From: Bacteroidales bacterium
Lineage (GTDB): Bacteria; Bacteroidota; Bacteroidia; Bacteroidales; P3
DNA: 64,000 nucleotides
Assembly (NCBI GenBank): GCA_017429685.1
Contig: JAFROL010000020.1
Location: forward strand, 1 to 64,000
Direction: 5' to 3'
Position 1 is the stretch's first letter. Each line of letters begins with the position of its first letter. A program made the translations under genes and the position numbers. Positions 1-9,722 of the stretch are shown one piece after another. Under the pieces are notes generated by a model. The model ran no database searches. It saw nothing but the letters and a program-made list of their open reading frames with translations, and was not told where the DNA came from.

Positions 1-203
1 ATAGTGAATAGTGAATAGTGACCAGTGAATAGTGACCAGTGAATAGTGACCAGTGAATAGTGACCAGTGAATAGTGACCTGTGACACGAACGCACTCGTA
101 TCACGGGTCACAGGTCACAGGTCACTAACCACAGGTCACTGGTCACTAATCACTTGTCACCCAAAAATAATATTAATTATTAATTTTTAATTTTTAATTA
201 TTA
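1..203. repeat. composite intergenic array ending in AT-rich leader of folC
   Basis: Tandem copies of a 14-base unit (AATAGTGACCAGTG) fill about 1-85. A short imperfect palindrome follows (GTGACACGAACGC then ACTCGTATCAC), and then copies of GGTCACA/GGTCACT in the opposite sense, so the two arms can pair. From about 168 to 203 the sequence is almost pure A/T (TTTTTAAT units) and runs straight into the folC ATG. The same architecture recurs at 23003-23123 and 24587-24702. The left end is cut by the window. Confidence 0.85.
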
Positions 204-1556
204 ATGTCTTACGAAGAAACCCTCGACTACCTCTTCAGCGCCCTGCCAGCCTACCACCGCATCGGCGCAGCAGCATACAAGGCCGACCTCGCCAACACCG
301 AGGCAATGATGAACCATCTCGGCCACCCCGAGCGCGGTTTCCGCTCCATCCACGTCGCCGGAACCAACGGCAAAGGTTCCGTCTCACACTTCCTCGCCTC
401 CATCCTGCAAGAGGCCGGCTACAAAGTCGGACTCTACACCTCGCCACACCTCGTCGACTTCCGCGAGCGCATACGCATCAATGGCCAGATGATACCCCAG
501 CAGGAAGTCGTCACCTTTGTCCAAAAACACAAGTCCTTCTTCGAACCACAAGGACTCTCATTCTTCGAAATGACCGTCGGACTCGCCTTCGACTATTTCC
601 GCAACCGGCACGTCGACATCGCCGTCATCGAAGTCGGTATGGGCGGACGGCTCGACTCCACCAACGTCATCACACCCCTGCTCAGCGTCATCACCAACAT
701 AGGCCTCGACCACACACAGTTCCTCGGCGACACCCTCGAAAAAATAGCCGCCGAAAAAGCCGGCATCATCAAAACGGGCATCCCCGTCGTCGTCGGACAG
801 ACACAGCCCGAAACGCAACCCGTTTTCCAGCGCATCGCCGCCGAGCGCTGCAGCCCCATCACCTTCGCCGACAAGCACTGGCACGTCGACCCCAACTGGC
901 GCTTCGACGGCGAGCGGATGGTTTTCCAGCTCCAGCACAACGGCCAACCCATAGTCGACCCCACAAGCGGCCTTGTCCTCGACTTCACCTCGGGCCTCAT
1001 CGGACCATACCAGATGTGGAACATCGCCACCGTCTGCCAAGCCGTACAACAGCTGCGCCAAACCACAACGCTGCAAATCGACAGCACAGCCTTCCGACGC
1101 GGACTCGACCGCGTCGTCGACAACACACACCTGATGGGACGCTGGCAGATCGTAGGCCGACAGCCGCTTACCATCTGCGAAACAGCCCACAACTTCGACG
1201 GCATCAACGCAATGATGCTCGGCCTCGCAGGGCTGCATTTCAAACGGCTGCACATCATCTACGGCTGCGTCGCCGACAAGGACTACAACAAAATCCTCGC
1301 CTATCTCCATTCGCAGCTCAACGCCGAACACATAGGCCAATCTCCCATCTGGCGCTTCAGCCAGCCCAGCGTACAGCGACGCCTGCCCGTCGGCGAACTG
1401 CAAACCGCCGCACACCAGCTCGGCATCGACGGCCAGGCCTTCACAAACGTCAACGACGCCATCGACGACGCCCGCCGCAACGCCGACCCCGACGACCTTG
1501 TCCTCGTCACCGGCAGCATTTTCCTCATCGCCGACGTGCTCACACCCAACGCCTGA
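204..1556 (+). CDS. folC: bifunctional folylpolyglutamate synthase / dihydrofolate synthase
   Basis: This enzyme joins glutamate to dihydropteroate and to tetrahydrofolates using ATP, in cytosolic folate synthesis. The 450-residue length fits the family. The Mur-ligase-type P-loop GTNGKGS is at about residues 53-59, the EVGMGGRLDSTN signature at 143-154, and GLDHTQFLG at about 167-175. The C-terminal ligase domain includes a conserved ETAHNFDG stretch. The ATG follows directly on an AT-rich leader with no Shine-Dalgarno site, as is usual in Bacteroidota. The next gene on this strand, parC, has its own promoter, so folC looks monocistronic. A palindromic repeat element begins about 30 bases after the stop. 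Confidence 0.96.
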   Translation: MSYEETLDYLFSALPAYHRIGAAAYKADLANTEAMMNHLGHPERGFRSIHVAGTNGKGSVSHFLASILQEAGYKVGLYTSPHLVDFRERIRINGQMIPQQEVVTFVQKHKSFFEPQGLSFFEMTVGLAFDYFRNRHVDIAVIEVGMGGRLDSTNVITPLLSVITNIGLDHTQFLGDTLEKIAAEKAGIIKTGIPVVVGQTQPETQPVFQRIAAERCSPITFADKHWHVDPNWRFDGERMVFQLQHNGQPIVDPTSGLVLDFTSGLIGPYQMWNIATVCQAVQQLRQTTTLQIDSTAFRRGLDRVVDNTHLMGRWQIVGRQPLTICETAHNFDGINAMMLGLAGLHFKRLHIIYGCVADKDYNKILAYLHSQLNAEHIGQSPIWRFSQPSVQRRLPVGELQTAAHQLGIDGQAFTNVNDAIDDARRNADPDDLVLVTGSIFLIADVLTPNA

Positions 1557-1584
1557 ACAACCTCCATTCAAACCCTCCCAACAC

Positions 1585-1686
1585 TGCCTTTTCCCATTCC
1601 TTTTGAACTCAGTTCTTATATCGTTCTTATATCCGCAATATAAGAACGCTATAAGAACTGCATAGCAACGCTGTGCGAAAACGCGA
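1585..1686 (+). repeat. palindromic repeat element, copy 1
   Basis: The core (1610-1660) is a near-perfect palindrome in which each arm carries GTTCTTATAT twice, around the asymmetric loop ATCCGCAAT. Weaker complementary arms extend on both sides (GCCTTTTCCC on the left, GCGAAAACGC on the right). Three more copies lie at 12994, 25927 and 43016. The loop gives the element an orientation: copies 1-3 read the same way and copy 4 is inverted. One mismatch (CGCT for CGAT) is present in the right core arm. Confidence 0.88.
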
Positions 1687-1783
1687 CCCACATTGCTCGC
1701 CTCTACCTCTACTGCGCAACGGCTGTTGGCAAAATGGTTTAAAAATCTTTTGTCTCAAGCAGCTTTATTCCATTAAAAATGCG

Positions 1784-1791
1784 TAATTTTG
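1784..1791 (+). promoter_or_regulatory. Bacteroidota -7 promoter element of parC
   Basis: TAATTTTG matches the TAnnTTTG consensus 21 bases before the ATG at 1812. Because transcription must begin downstream of it, it argues against the in-frame ATG at 1779. Confidence 0.75.
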
Positions 1792-1811
1792 CAAAAAATT
1801 ACAGCTTTAAA

Positions 1812-4535
1812 ATGAGTGACGACTTAAACGACATCAATCAAGAACAAGACGAACAATTGCCTGACATTCAGGACCAACAGCTGCAAAGCGGCATCAAGCC
1901 CCCCGTCGACGACCACCACTCCGGACGAACAGCCTTCGAGGACGGCGAGACCATTTCGCTCAACGCTATGTTCAAGGACTATTGGATCGACTATGCCTCG
2001 GACGTCATCCTCGACCGCAGCGTGCCCGACATCGACGACGGACTCAAGCCCGTACAGCGACGCATCCTGCACGCTATGAAGGAAACCGACGACGGACGCT
2101 TCACCAAAGTGGCCAACATCGTCGGCAACACAATGCAGTACCACCCCCACGGCGACGCCTCGATCAAGGACGCCCTTGTCAATATGGGCCAGAAGGACCT
2201 CCTCATCGACTGCCAGGGTAACTGGGGCAACATCCTCACCGGCGACGATGCCGCCGCCGGACGTTACATCGAGGCACGACTGTCGAAATTCGCCAAAGAG
2301 GTGGTCTTCAATCCCAAAACCACACAATGGAAACCCTCCTACGACGGCCGCAAGCAGGAACCCGTCAGCCTCCCCATCAAGTTCCCGCTGCTGCTCGCAC
2401 AGGGCACCAAGGGCATCGCCGTCACCCTCACGTCGGTCATCCTGCCATACAACTTCTGCGAACTGCTCGAATCGTCGATAAAAATACTCCAAAACATACC
2501 CTTCGAAATCTATCCCGATTTCCCCACCGGAGGCCTTATCGACATTTCGAAATACAACGACGCCGCTCAGGGCGGACGCCTGCGCATACGCGCCAAAATG
2601 CACTATGACGAAAAACGCAAGGCAATCGTAATCACCGAATTGCCTTACACCGTCACCACCGACCTGCTTATCGAAAGCATCCTCAAGGCCAACGAGAACG
2701 GCAAAATAAAAATCAAGAAAATCGACGACAATACCGCCGCCGAGGTCGAAATTGTCGTCCACCTGCCTCAAGGCGTCTCGCCCGACCAGATGATCGACGC
2801 TCTCTATGCCTTCACCAACTGCCAGATAAGCTTCTCGCCACAGACCTGCGTCATCGTCGACAACAAGCCGGTCTTTATGACTGTCTCCGAAATACTGCGC
2901 CACTCGACCTTCCGCACCAAGGACCTCCTGCGGCAGGAACTCGAAATCCAACTCGCCGAACTCGAGGACAAATGGCACTGGGTGTCGCTCGAAAAAATAT
3001 TCTTTGAAAAGCGCATCTACAAGCAATTGGAAAAAGACCAAGCCTCGTGGGACGAGCAGGTTACGGCCATCGAACGGGCTTTCGACCCCTACCGCAAACT
3101 GTTCAAGAAGGAAATTACGCGCGAGGACGTGCTCAAACTCTGCGAAAAACCGGTGCGCAAAATCTCCAAGTTCGACATCAAAAAGGCCGACGAGGAGATT
3201 GAAAACATCGAAATCAACATCGACGAGACCAAGAACCACCTGGGACACCTGACGGAATATGCCATTTCCTATTTCCGCCATATCCTCGAAAAATACGGCA
3301 AAGGACGCGAACGCAAGACTGAAATCCGCAATTTCGAGGACATCCAGGCCGTGACCGTCGCCGTGGCCAACGAAAAACTCTACGTCAACCGGCAGACGGG
3401 CTTCGCAGGCTATGGACTGAAAAAGGACGACGACGCCGAATATGCTTTCGACTGCTCGAAGATGGACGACATCATCGTCTTCCGCAAAGACGGCACAATG
3501 CTTGTCACCAAGGTGCAGGAAAAGGGATTCGTCGGCAGCACGGAATGCAAGGAAATCGAGTTCATCGGCCTGTTCCGAAAGGGCGACGAACGTACGGTGT
3601 ACAATATGATCTATCGCGACGGCGCCTTCGGCTACGTCTACGTCAAACGATTCTCAGTCCTTGGCATCACGCGCGACAAGGACTATGTGCTGACCAAAGG
3701 CACCAAGGGCTCTAAAATCCTCTATTTCACCGCCAATCCCAACGGCGAAGCCGAAACAGTCACCATCCACCACGTGTCGAAACCAAAACTTAAGAAAACC
3801 AGTTTCGATTTCAATTTCGCCACGCTCGCTATCAAAGGACGTGCCTCGATGGGCAACATCCTGACACGCAATGCGGTGCGCAGCATCAATATGAAAGGGG
3901 AGGGCGTGTCGACCCTCGGTGCCCGCAAGATATGGTTCGACGAAAGTGTCAAACGACTCAATGTCAATGAGGCAGGACTTTATCTCGGCGAGTTCAAGGG
4001 CAAGGACCGCATCCTAACGCTGATGGCTTCGGGACATTTCCGCACCACCAACTTCGACCTTGCCAACCACTACGACGACGATATTCAGCTGATTTGCAAG
4101 CATAATCCCAAGATGATTGTCAGCGTCGTATACAAGGCGGCCGACAGCGGCAGCTACTACATCAAACGCTTTGTAATTGAGGACTTTGACAAGAAGCTTT
4201 CTTTCCTCGACGAAGAGTCGGGCGACACTATGGTGACCTTCTCGGTCGACACATTCCCGCGCCTTGAGGTCGTCTACGACGAAAGCGCCAAAAAGAAAGT
4301 CGAGTCGGAAATTGTTGAAGTGGATGAGTTTATCGCTGTCAAAGGCTACAAGGCCAAGGGCAAGCGCATCACAACGTCGGAGGTGAAGTCCTTCCGCTGG
4401 CTGGAACCGCTGCCCGAACCCGAAGATGCTGAAAGCGACGACGAGAGCGAGAGCAGCCTGGACAACACCGATGCCGACACCCTGCCCGACGACCGCGAAG
4501 GCTTCGCCGAAGGAACACAGACAACTTTGTTTTAA
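1812..4535 (+). CDS. parC: DNA topoisomerase IV subunit A
   Basis: This is the breaking-and-rejoining subunit of a type IIA topoisomerase, which decatenates and relaxes DNA together with ParE. The 907-residue protein has the N-terminal winged-helix/tower core, with catalytic Tyr in AAAGRYIEARLS at about residue 150, and the motif DDGLKPVQRRILH. The C-terminal beta-pinwheel region and acidic tail match the Bacteroidota ParC type better than GyrA, and I see no canonical GyrA box. I start it at 1812 because the promoter at 1784-1791 excludes 1779. No parE gene is in the window. A repeat array begins immediately after the TAA. Confidence 0.9.
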   Translation: MSDDLNDINQEQDEQLPDIQDQQLQSGIKPPVDDHHSGRTAFEDGETISLNAMFKDYWIDYASDVILDRSVPDIDDGLKPVQRRILHAMKETDDGRFTKVANIVGNTMQYHPHGDASIKDALVNMGQKDLLIDCQGNWGNILTGDDAAAGRYIEARLSKFAKEVVFNPKTTQWKPSYDGRKQEPVSLPIKFPLLLAQGTKGIAVTLTSVILPYNFCELLESSIKILQNIPFEIYPDFPTGGLIDISKYNDAAQGGRLRIRAKMHYDEKRKAIVITELPYTVTTDLLIESILKANENGKIKIKKIDDNTAAEVEIVVHLPQGVSPDQMIDALYAFTNCQISFSPQTCVIVDNKPVFMTVSEILRHSTFRTKDLLRQELEIQLAELEDKWHWVSLEKIFFEKRIYKQLEKDQASWDEQVTAIERAFDPYRKLFKKEITREDVLKLCEKPVRKISKFDIKKADEEIENIEINIDETKNHLGHLTEYAISYFRHILEKYGKGRERKTEIRNFEDIQAVTVAVANEKLYVNRQTGFAGYGLKKDDDAEYAFDCSKMDDIIVFRKDGTMLVTKVQEKGFVGSTECKEIEFIGLFRKGDERTVYNMIYRDGAFGYVYVKRFSVLGITRDKDYVLTKGTKGSKILYFTANPNGEAETVTIHHVSKPKLKKTSFDFNFATLAIKGRASMGNILTRNAVRSINMKGEGVSTLGARKIWFDESVKRLNVNEAGLYLGEFKGKDRILTLMASGHFRTTNFDLANHYDDDIQLICKHNPKMIVSVVYKAADSGSYYIKRFVIEDFDKKLSFLDEESGDTMVTFSVDTFPRLEVVYDESAKKKVESEIVEVDEFIAVKGYKAKGKRITTSEVKSFRWLEPLPEPEDAESDDESESSLDNTDADTLPDDREGFAEGTQTTLF

Positions 4536-4626
4536 GCGGAAAGCGAAAAACGGAAAACTATTAACCGCGTCAGCACTAACGAATTAACAAAATAACAAAT
4601 TAACGAATTAACAACATCTTTCAACC
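4536..4626. repeat. composite intergenic array (GCGGAAA units, core, TTAAC units)
   Basis: Directly after the parC stop come GCGGAAAGCG/AAAACGG units. Next is the core CGCGTCAGCACTAAC (4566-4580), followed by AACGAATTAAC/AAATAAC units up to the next gene. The core also occurs at 22294, 27462 and 39113. Confidence 0.8.
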
Positions 4627-4628
4627 GT

Positions 4629-5837
4629 ATGAAGATATTAGTCATATTGCCCCGTTTCCCCTTTCCGCTTGAAAAAGGCGACAAACTTAGGGCATATCAT
4701 CAGATAAAGGCCCTTTCGGCCAACAACGATGTCTACCTCTTCGCACTGTCGCACAACAGGGTAGGGGATTCTGCCATCGATGAGCTGCGCAAGTACTGCC
4801 GCGAGATTTGCGTGGCACGCATATCCAAATTTTTCGGTTTCTTCCGTGTAGTGCGCAACTTTTTCGGCATCCGTTCGCTTCAGATCGGCTATTGGGACAG
4901 CCGCAAGGCGCAGCGCCTGTGCCGCGAATTTGAGGATCGTGTGCAGCCCGACGTAATCTATGCCCAGATGGTGCGCACAATGAAATATGCGGCCCACAGC
5001 AGCCGGCCCAAGGTGCTCGACTTTCAGGATGCACTTTCGATGAATCAGGAGCGGAGAATGATGAAATACCGTGGTTTGCGCTATTTCTTCCTGCATTATG
5101 AGTTCAAGATGCTGCGTTCGGCCGAGTTCAACGCCTGCTCGATTTTCGACCGGCTTACGGTCATATCCGAGACCGACCGCGAGGCCATTCCGCAGCACAG
5201 GAACACCGAAATAGACATAGTGCGCAACGGCGTCGATTTCGATTATTTCAGCCCTATGCAGGTCGAAAAACGCTGCGAGGTCGTCTTCTGCGGCAATATG
5301 CAGTACAAGCCCAATATCGACGCGGCACGCTTCCTGGTCAATGAGATAATGCCTGTCGTATGGCGTTCACATCCCGAAGTCCGGGTTGTCATCGCCGGTG
5401 CCACTCCGACTGCAGCGGTGCGCAGTCTGGCGAGCGACAGGGTCCGCGTCACCGGTTCGGTCGACGATATACGTCCCTACTATGCCCAGTCGAAGATTTT
5501 CATCGCTCCTATGCGTATCGGCTCAGGATTGCAAAACAAGCTCCTGGAGGCTATGTCGATGCGCATTCCCTGCATCACAACGCCACTGGCCAATTCTTCG
5601 CTCAATGCCACCGACGGTGTGCAGGTCTTGCTGGGTAGCGATGCCACCCGTCTGGCAGAGGCCGTCGTCAGGATTCTCGACGATGAGACTTTGGCCACAA
5701 CGCTGAGCGACAATGCTTTCGATTTTGTACACAGCAATTTTTCCTGGTCCGTGGCAGGTGCCGGTCTTGAAGCCATCCTGCACCGGGCAATAGAAATCCA
5801 CAATGCCGATGAAAAAGTCGAACTGGAAGACGAATAA
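4629..5837 (+). CDS. GT4-type glycosyltransferase
   Basis: The product is a cytosolic or membrane-peripheral sugar transferase of 402 residues with a GT-B fold. The N-terminus (LVILPRFPFPLEKGDKLRA) resembles the TIGR03087 subgroup, and the C-terminal half contains the donor-binding region with the typical IFIAPMRIGSGLQNKLLEAM stretch at about residues 290-310. No signal peptide or membrane segment is evident. The substrate cannot be told from the sequence. Its 3' end overlaps the hflX start by 35 bases, so the two are probably co-transcribed and translationally coupled. Confidence 0.88.
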   Translation: MKILVILPRFPFPLEKGDKLRAYHQIKALSANNDVYLFALSHNRVGDSAIDELRKYCREICVARISKFFGFFRVVRNFFGIRSLQIGYWDSRKAQRLCREFEDRVQPDVIYAQMVRTMKYAAHSSRPKVLDFQDALSMNQERRMMKYRGLRYFFLHYEFKMLRSAEFNACSIFDRLTVISETDREAIPQHRNTEIDIVRNGVDFDYFSPMQVEKRCEVVFCGNMQYKPNIDAARFLVNEIMPVVWRSHPEVRVVIAGATPTAAVRSLASDRVRVTGSVDDIRPYYAQSKIFIAPMRIGSGLQNKLLEAMSMRIPCITTPLANSSLNATDGVQVLLGSDATRLAEAVVRILDDETLATTLSDNAFDFVHSNFSWSVAGAGLEAILHRAIEIHNADEKVELEDE

Positions 5838-7098
5838 GGGCAAGTTTAAAGGCGAGACAGGCGTCTGGGAGTCTGAGAACCAGCGACGTCCGTCGCCTCA
5901 GGAGCGCAACACATTCTCGACCGACGTCGTTCCCGAGCGTGCTATCCTTGTTTCGGTGTGCGACGCCAAAACGACGATGGAGCGCACCGAAGAATGCCTT
6001 AAGGAACTTGCTTTCCTGCTCGAAACGGCAGGTGGCATTCCTGTCAAGACGGTTATTCAGAAACTGGACCGTCCCGACAGTCGCACTTACATTGGCAGCG
6101 GGAAACTGGAGGAGGTGGTCGAATACAAGAACGCCCTGGATGCCGACTTTGTTGTTTTCGACGATGAGTTGTCGCCAGCCCAGTTGCGCAACCTCGAAAA
6201 GGCTTTCAACTGTCGCATCCTTGACCGTACTACGCTGATTCTCGACATCTTTGCCAAGCGGGCCCGCACCTCGATAGCCAAAACGCAGGTCGAACTGGCT
6301 CAGTTGCAATATATGCTGCCCCGTCTCACACGATTGTGGACCCACCTTGAGCGCCAGCGAGGCGGTATTGGTATGCGCGGACCCGGCGAAAGCCAGATAG
6401 AAACCGACCGTCGGCTTATCGGCGAGAAAATCAGCCTACTGAAAGAACGGCTCAAAGACATTGAAAAACAGAAAGTGCAACAACGCAAAAACCGCGAAAG
6501 CCTTGTCCGCGTGGCACTTGTAGGCTACACCAATGTCGGCAAGTCGACGCTGATGAACCTGCTTTCCAAGTCGGACGTCTTCGCCGAGAACAAGCTTTTC
6601 GCCACCCTCGACACAACTGTGCGCAAGGTGGTTGTCGACAATCTGCCTTTTCTGCTTACCGACACCGTGGGTTTCATCCGCAAGCTGCCGCACGGCTTGG
6701 TGGAATCGTTCAAATCGACGCTCGACGAGGTTTGTGAGGCCGACTTGCTGATGCACGTCGTCGATATTTCTCATCCCGACTATGAGCAGCAGATCGAATC
6801 GGTCAACAAGACTCTTGATGAAATCGGCGCTGCCGACAAGCCGACAATAATGGTGTTCAACAAAATCGATGCATACCGCTATGTAGAGAAGGATCCCGAC
6901 GACTTGACCCCGATGACAAAGGCCAACTGGACTCTGCAGATGCTTCAGAACAGCTGGCTGTCGAACGGAAGCGACCGCCTCACGGTCTTTATTTCTGCTG
7001 CAGAGCGGCAGAACATCGACACCCTGCGCCGTCTGATGTATGAAGAAATAAAGCGTATACACGCTGTCCGCTACCCGTACAACAATTTCCTATACTGA
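5803..7098 (+). CDS. hflX: ribosome-associated GTPase HflX
   Basis: HflX is a GTPase that binds the 50S subunit and splits stalled or stress-idled ribosomes. The 431-residue protein has the N-terminal HflX domain with the glycine-rich linker GGIGMRGPGESQIETDRR. Walker A is GYTNVGKST (near residue 241), G3 is DTVGF (near 286) and G4 is NKID (near 352). ATG codons at 5803 and 5809 are both possible and both lie inside the upstream glycosyltransferase gene, which is an uncommon partner. A hairpin terminator lies about 80 bases after the stop. Confidence 0.95.
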   Translation: MPMKKSNWKTNKGKFKGETGVWESENQRRPSPQERNTFSTDVVPERAILVSVCDAKTTMERTEECLKELAFLLETAGGIPVKTVIQKLDRPDSRTYIGSGKLEEVVEYKNALDADFVVFDDELSPAQLRNLEKAFNCRILDRTTLILDIFAKRARTSIAKTQVELAQLQYMLPRLTRLWTHLERQRGGIGMRGPGESQIETDRRLIGEKISLLKERLKDIEKQKVQQRKNRESLVRVALVGYTNVGKSTLMNLLSKSDVFAENKLFATLDTTVRKVVVDNLPFLLTDTVGFIRKLPHGLVESFKSTLDEVCEADLLMHVVDISHPDYEQQIESVNKTLDEIGAADKPTIMVFNKIDAYRYVEKDPDDLTPMTKANWTLQMLQNSWLSNGSDRLTVFISAAERQNIDTLRRLMYEEIKRIHAVRYPYNNFLY

Positions 7099-7175
7099 AA
7101 TACAATTCTGTTGCGGAAAGTCAGTAATTACAGCATTCCGTTGCTGTGTTTGCAATGGTTGTTTTTTCAAAAACA

Positions 7176-7206
7176 AAAGGCCGCCAAGCAATTATGGCGA
7201 CCTTTC
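7176..7206 (-). terminator. intrinsic terminator between hflX and topA
   Basis: The stem AAAGGCCGCCA / TGGCGACCTTT has an 8-base loop. On the minus strand it is followed by TTTTGTTTTTG, so it fits topA termination best, and it may also stop read-through from hflX. Confidence 0.7.
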
Positions 7207-7225
7207 GTAATGAAAAAATTAATTA

Positions 7226-9556
7226 TTATTTCTTCTTCTTGCTTTTCTTTTCCTGCATTTCGCGGATAATGGCAACGGCATCGGCTAACGTGATGGTGAG
7301 GGGGTCGTATCCGTTCTTTGGCAGACGGTAGTTTTCGCCCTTATAAGTAAGGTAGGGGCCGAATTTTCCGACATTGGAGACAACCTTCTCGCCTTCGTAT
7401 TCGCCTATCTCGTTGGGGAACATAACTTTGAGGCGCTCTTTCTCCTCGGCCTGTTTGCGTTTGACCTCGATGATTTCGATAGCACGGTCGAGCGACACGA
7501 CGTATGGGTCGTCGTTTTTCGAGAGTGAGTAGAATTTGCCGTTGTGGCGCACATAAGGTCCAAAGCGTCCGATGCTTACGACAACATCGTGGCCTTCGTA
7601 GTCGCCAAGGGTGCGAGGCAGCGAGAAGAGGTCGAGGGCTTCTTCGAGGGTGATGTTCTCGATGCTCTGTCCTTTCTTCATAGATGCAAAACGGGGTTTC
7701 TCGTCGGTGTTGGTCTCGCCGATTTGTATCAGTGTACCGTAGCGGCCTATTTTTGCGTACACGTTTTTCCCGCTGGCGGGGTCTGTGCCGAGCAGGCGTT
7801 CGCCGCTGGTGCGTTTCGAATGGCTTTGTGTCTGTTTTACATTGCGATGGAAGGGGATATAGAACTGGCCTATGACGTTGCGCCAAGCTTGTGTGCCGTT
7901 GGCAATGTCGTCGAAGTCTTTCTCGACCTTGGCGGTGAAGTTATAGTCCATAATATCGGTGAAATGCTCCATAAGGAACTGGTTGACAATGGTTCCGATG
8001 TCGGTGGGGAAGAGTTTGCCTTTTTCGGCGCCGAGGTGTTCGATTTTTTCGCTGCGGGCGATATCCTTGCCGGGTACCAGCGTCAGCAGTATGGTGTTGA
8101 AATCCTGAGGGGCACGGTCTTCCTTGATGACGTATTCGCGTTTAAGGATGGTGGATATTGTCGGTGCATAGGTCGAGGGGCGTCCGATGCCGAGGTCTTC
8201 AAGTTTTTTGACGAGGCTTGCCTCGGTGTAGCGCGGCGGATGCTGGGTGTAGTGCTGCGTGGCGGTGCAGGATTCGAGGTCCAGAGCCATACCGCTTTTC
8301 ACGGCGGGCAGCTGGTGGTTGGGGCTTTCTTCCTCTTCGTCGTCGGTCGATTCGTAATAGACTTTGAGGAAACCGTCGAAAAGTACCTGTTCGCCTGAGC
8401 AGGAGAAATGTTTGTCCTGTCCGTCGATGTCAATTTCGATGGTTGTCTTTTCCAGCTCTGCATCAGCCATTTGAGATGCAATGGTACGCTTCCAAATCAG
8501 TTCGTACAGTCTTCGTCCGGCGGCATCGGCACCGATCTCGGTGGCAGCGATGTCGGTGGGACGTATGGCTTCGTGTGCTTCCTGCGCACCTTTGATTTTG
8601 GTGTGGTAGCGGCGTGTTTTGACATATTTTTTGCCGTAGGTGGCTTCAATCTGTTTGCTTGCCATATCGAGAGCCACTTCGCTCAGGTTGGTCGAGTCGG
8701 TACGCATATAGGTGATGTATCCCGATTCGTAGAGCTGTTGTGCTATCTGCATTGTACGCGCCACGGAATATCCGAGTTTGCGGCTGGCTTCCTGCTGCAG
8801 TGTCGACGTGGTGAACGGAGGAGCAGGGCTGCGGCGTGCCGGTTTTGTTTCGACGCGGTCAACTTTGAAAGTGCTTTCTCTGATGCTTTCAAGGAAAGCT
8901 TTTGCTTCCTCTTCGGTTTTGAAGCGGTGGTTCAGCTCGGCGAGCAGACGGCGGTTGGTGCCGCAGCTGAAGACAGCGGTGACGCGGAAGAAACTCTGGG
9001 TGACAAAGTTTTTGATTTCGTCTTCGCGTTCCACGATGAGTCGGACGGCAACGCTTTGGACGCGTCCTGCGCTGAGTGCGGGTTTGATTTTGGCCCACAG
9101 GATGGGGCTTATTTCGTAACCCACCAGACGGTCCAGCACACGGCGAGCCTGCTGTGCGTCGACAAGGTTCATATCGATGTCGCGCGGATTCTCGATGGCG
9201 TGGAGGATTGCGTTTTTGGTAATTTCATTGAAAACGATGCGTCTTGTCTTCTCTGGTTTGAGGTCGAGGGTCTCTTTGAGGTGCCAGGCGATGGCTTCTC
9301 CTTCGCGGTCCTCATCGGATGCGAGCCACACCATATCGGCGTTTTTCGAAGCTTTCTTCAGTTCTACGACCAGTTTGCTTTTCTCTTCCGAAATCTGGTA
9401 TTCGGGTTCGTATCCATTGTCGACGTCGATGCTCATTTCTTTTTTTGCCAGGTCGCGGATGTGACCGTAGCTCGACATAACGGTGTAGTCTTTCCCGAGG
9501 AATTTTTCGATGGTTTTGGCTTTCGCTGGTGACTCTACGATAACTAAATTCTTCAT
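7226..9556 (-). CDS. topA: DNA topoisomerase I (type IA)
   Basis: This enzyme relaxes negative supercoils through a transient 5'-phosphotyrosine bond. The 776-residue protein begins with the TOPRIM motif VESPAKAKTIEKFLG. The catalytic Tyr lies in YITYMRTDSTNLS at about residue 283. After the core there are repeated C-terminal modules (GRYGTLIQIGE, GRFGPYVRHNGKFY, GKFGPYLTYKGENY) instead of four-cysteine zinc fingers, and the protein ends in a lysine-rich tail (KKSKKKK). That C-terminal form is common in Bacteroidota. A -7 element on this strand at 9623-9630 drives it, divergent from the next glycosyltransferase. Confidence 0.96.
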   Translation of the reverse strand: MKNLVIVESPAKAKTIEKFLGKDYTVMSSYGHIRDLAKKEMSIDVDNGYEPEYQISEEKSKLVVELKKASKNADMVWLASDEDREGEAIAWHLKETLDLKPEKTRRIVFNEITKNAILHAIENPRDIDMNLVDAQQARRVLDRLVGYEISPILWAKIKPALSAGRVQSVAVRLIVEREDEIKNFVTQSFFRVTAVFSCGTNRRLLAELNHRFKTEEEAKAFLESIRESTFKVDRVETKPARRSPAPPFTTSTLQQEASRKLGYSVARTMQIAQQLYESGYITYMRTDSTNLSEVALDMASKQIEATYGKKYVKTRRYHTKIKGAQEAHEAIRPTDIAATEIGADAAGRRLYELIWKRTIASQMADAELEKTTIEIDIDGQDKHFSCSGEQVLFDGFLKVYYESTDDEEEESPNHQLPAVKSGMALDLESCTATQHYTQHPPRYTEASLVKKLEDLGIGRPSTYAPTISTILKREYVIKEDRAPQDFNTILLTLVPGKDIARSEKIEHLGAEKGKLFPTDIGTIVNQFLMEHFTDIMDYNFTAKVEKDFDDIANGTQAWRNVIGQFYIPFHRNVKQTQSHSKRTSGERLLGTDPASGKNVYAKIGRYGTLIQIGETNTDEKPRFASMKKGQSIENITLEEALDLFSLPRTLGDYEGHDVVVSIGRFGPYVRHNGKFYSLSKNDDPYVVSLDRAIEIIEVKRKQAEEKERLKVMFPNEIGEYEGEKVVSNVGKFGPYLTYKGENYRLPKNGYDPLTITLADAVAIIREMQEKKSKKKK

Positions 9557-9622
9557 ATAATTGATATATTTATTTCTATTTCAATATAAAAAGCGAATCT
9601 TGGCAATTGGTGGTTGCCGATG

Positions 9623-9698
9623 CAAAGGTAATAACTTTTCTTGAAACTGCAAAAGAGGGCGGTGAAAAAAGATTTTTCTTATGCAAATAATATTTTTG
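9623..9698. promoter_or_regulatory. divergent promoters for topA (-) and GT4 gene (+)
   Basis: On the minus strand TACCTTTG (9623-9630) fits TAnnTTTG, with TTTTGC about 19 bases upstream as a -33 element. On the plus strand TATTTTTG (9691-9698) fits the same consensus 25 bases before the ATG cluster at 9723. The -7 elements are 60 bases apart. Confidence 0.7.
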
Positions 9699-9722
9699 CG
9701 CCGAATGCGTTTTTCAAAAAAA

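Noticed and set aside
1..160. Possible CRISPR or origin-type iterons
   Set aside because: Units are contiguous 14-mers with no spacers; no rep gene, DnaA boxes or GC-skew evidence that I can judge, and similar arrays recur at ordinary gene junctions.
558..1691. Long open frame opposite folC running into the palindrome
   Set aside because: Low-complexity Asp/Gly/Val-rich translation opposite a complete folC; its N-terminus is just the palindromic element translated.
1779..1811. Earlier ATG for parC at 1779
   Set aside because: It lies upstream of and overlaps the -7 promoter element, so it would not be in the transcript.
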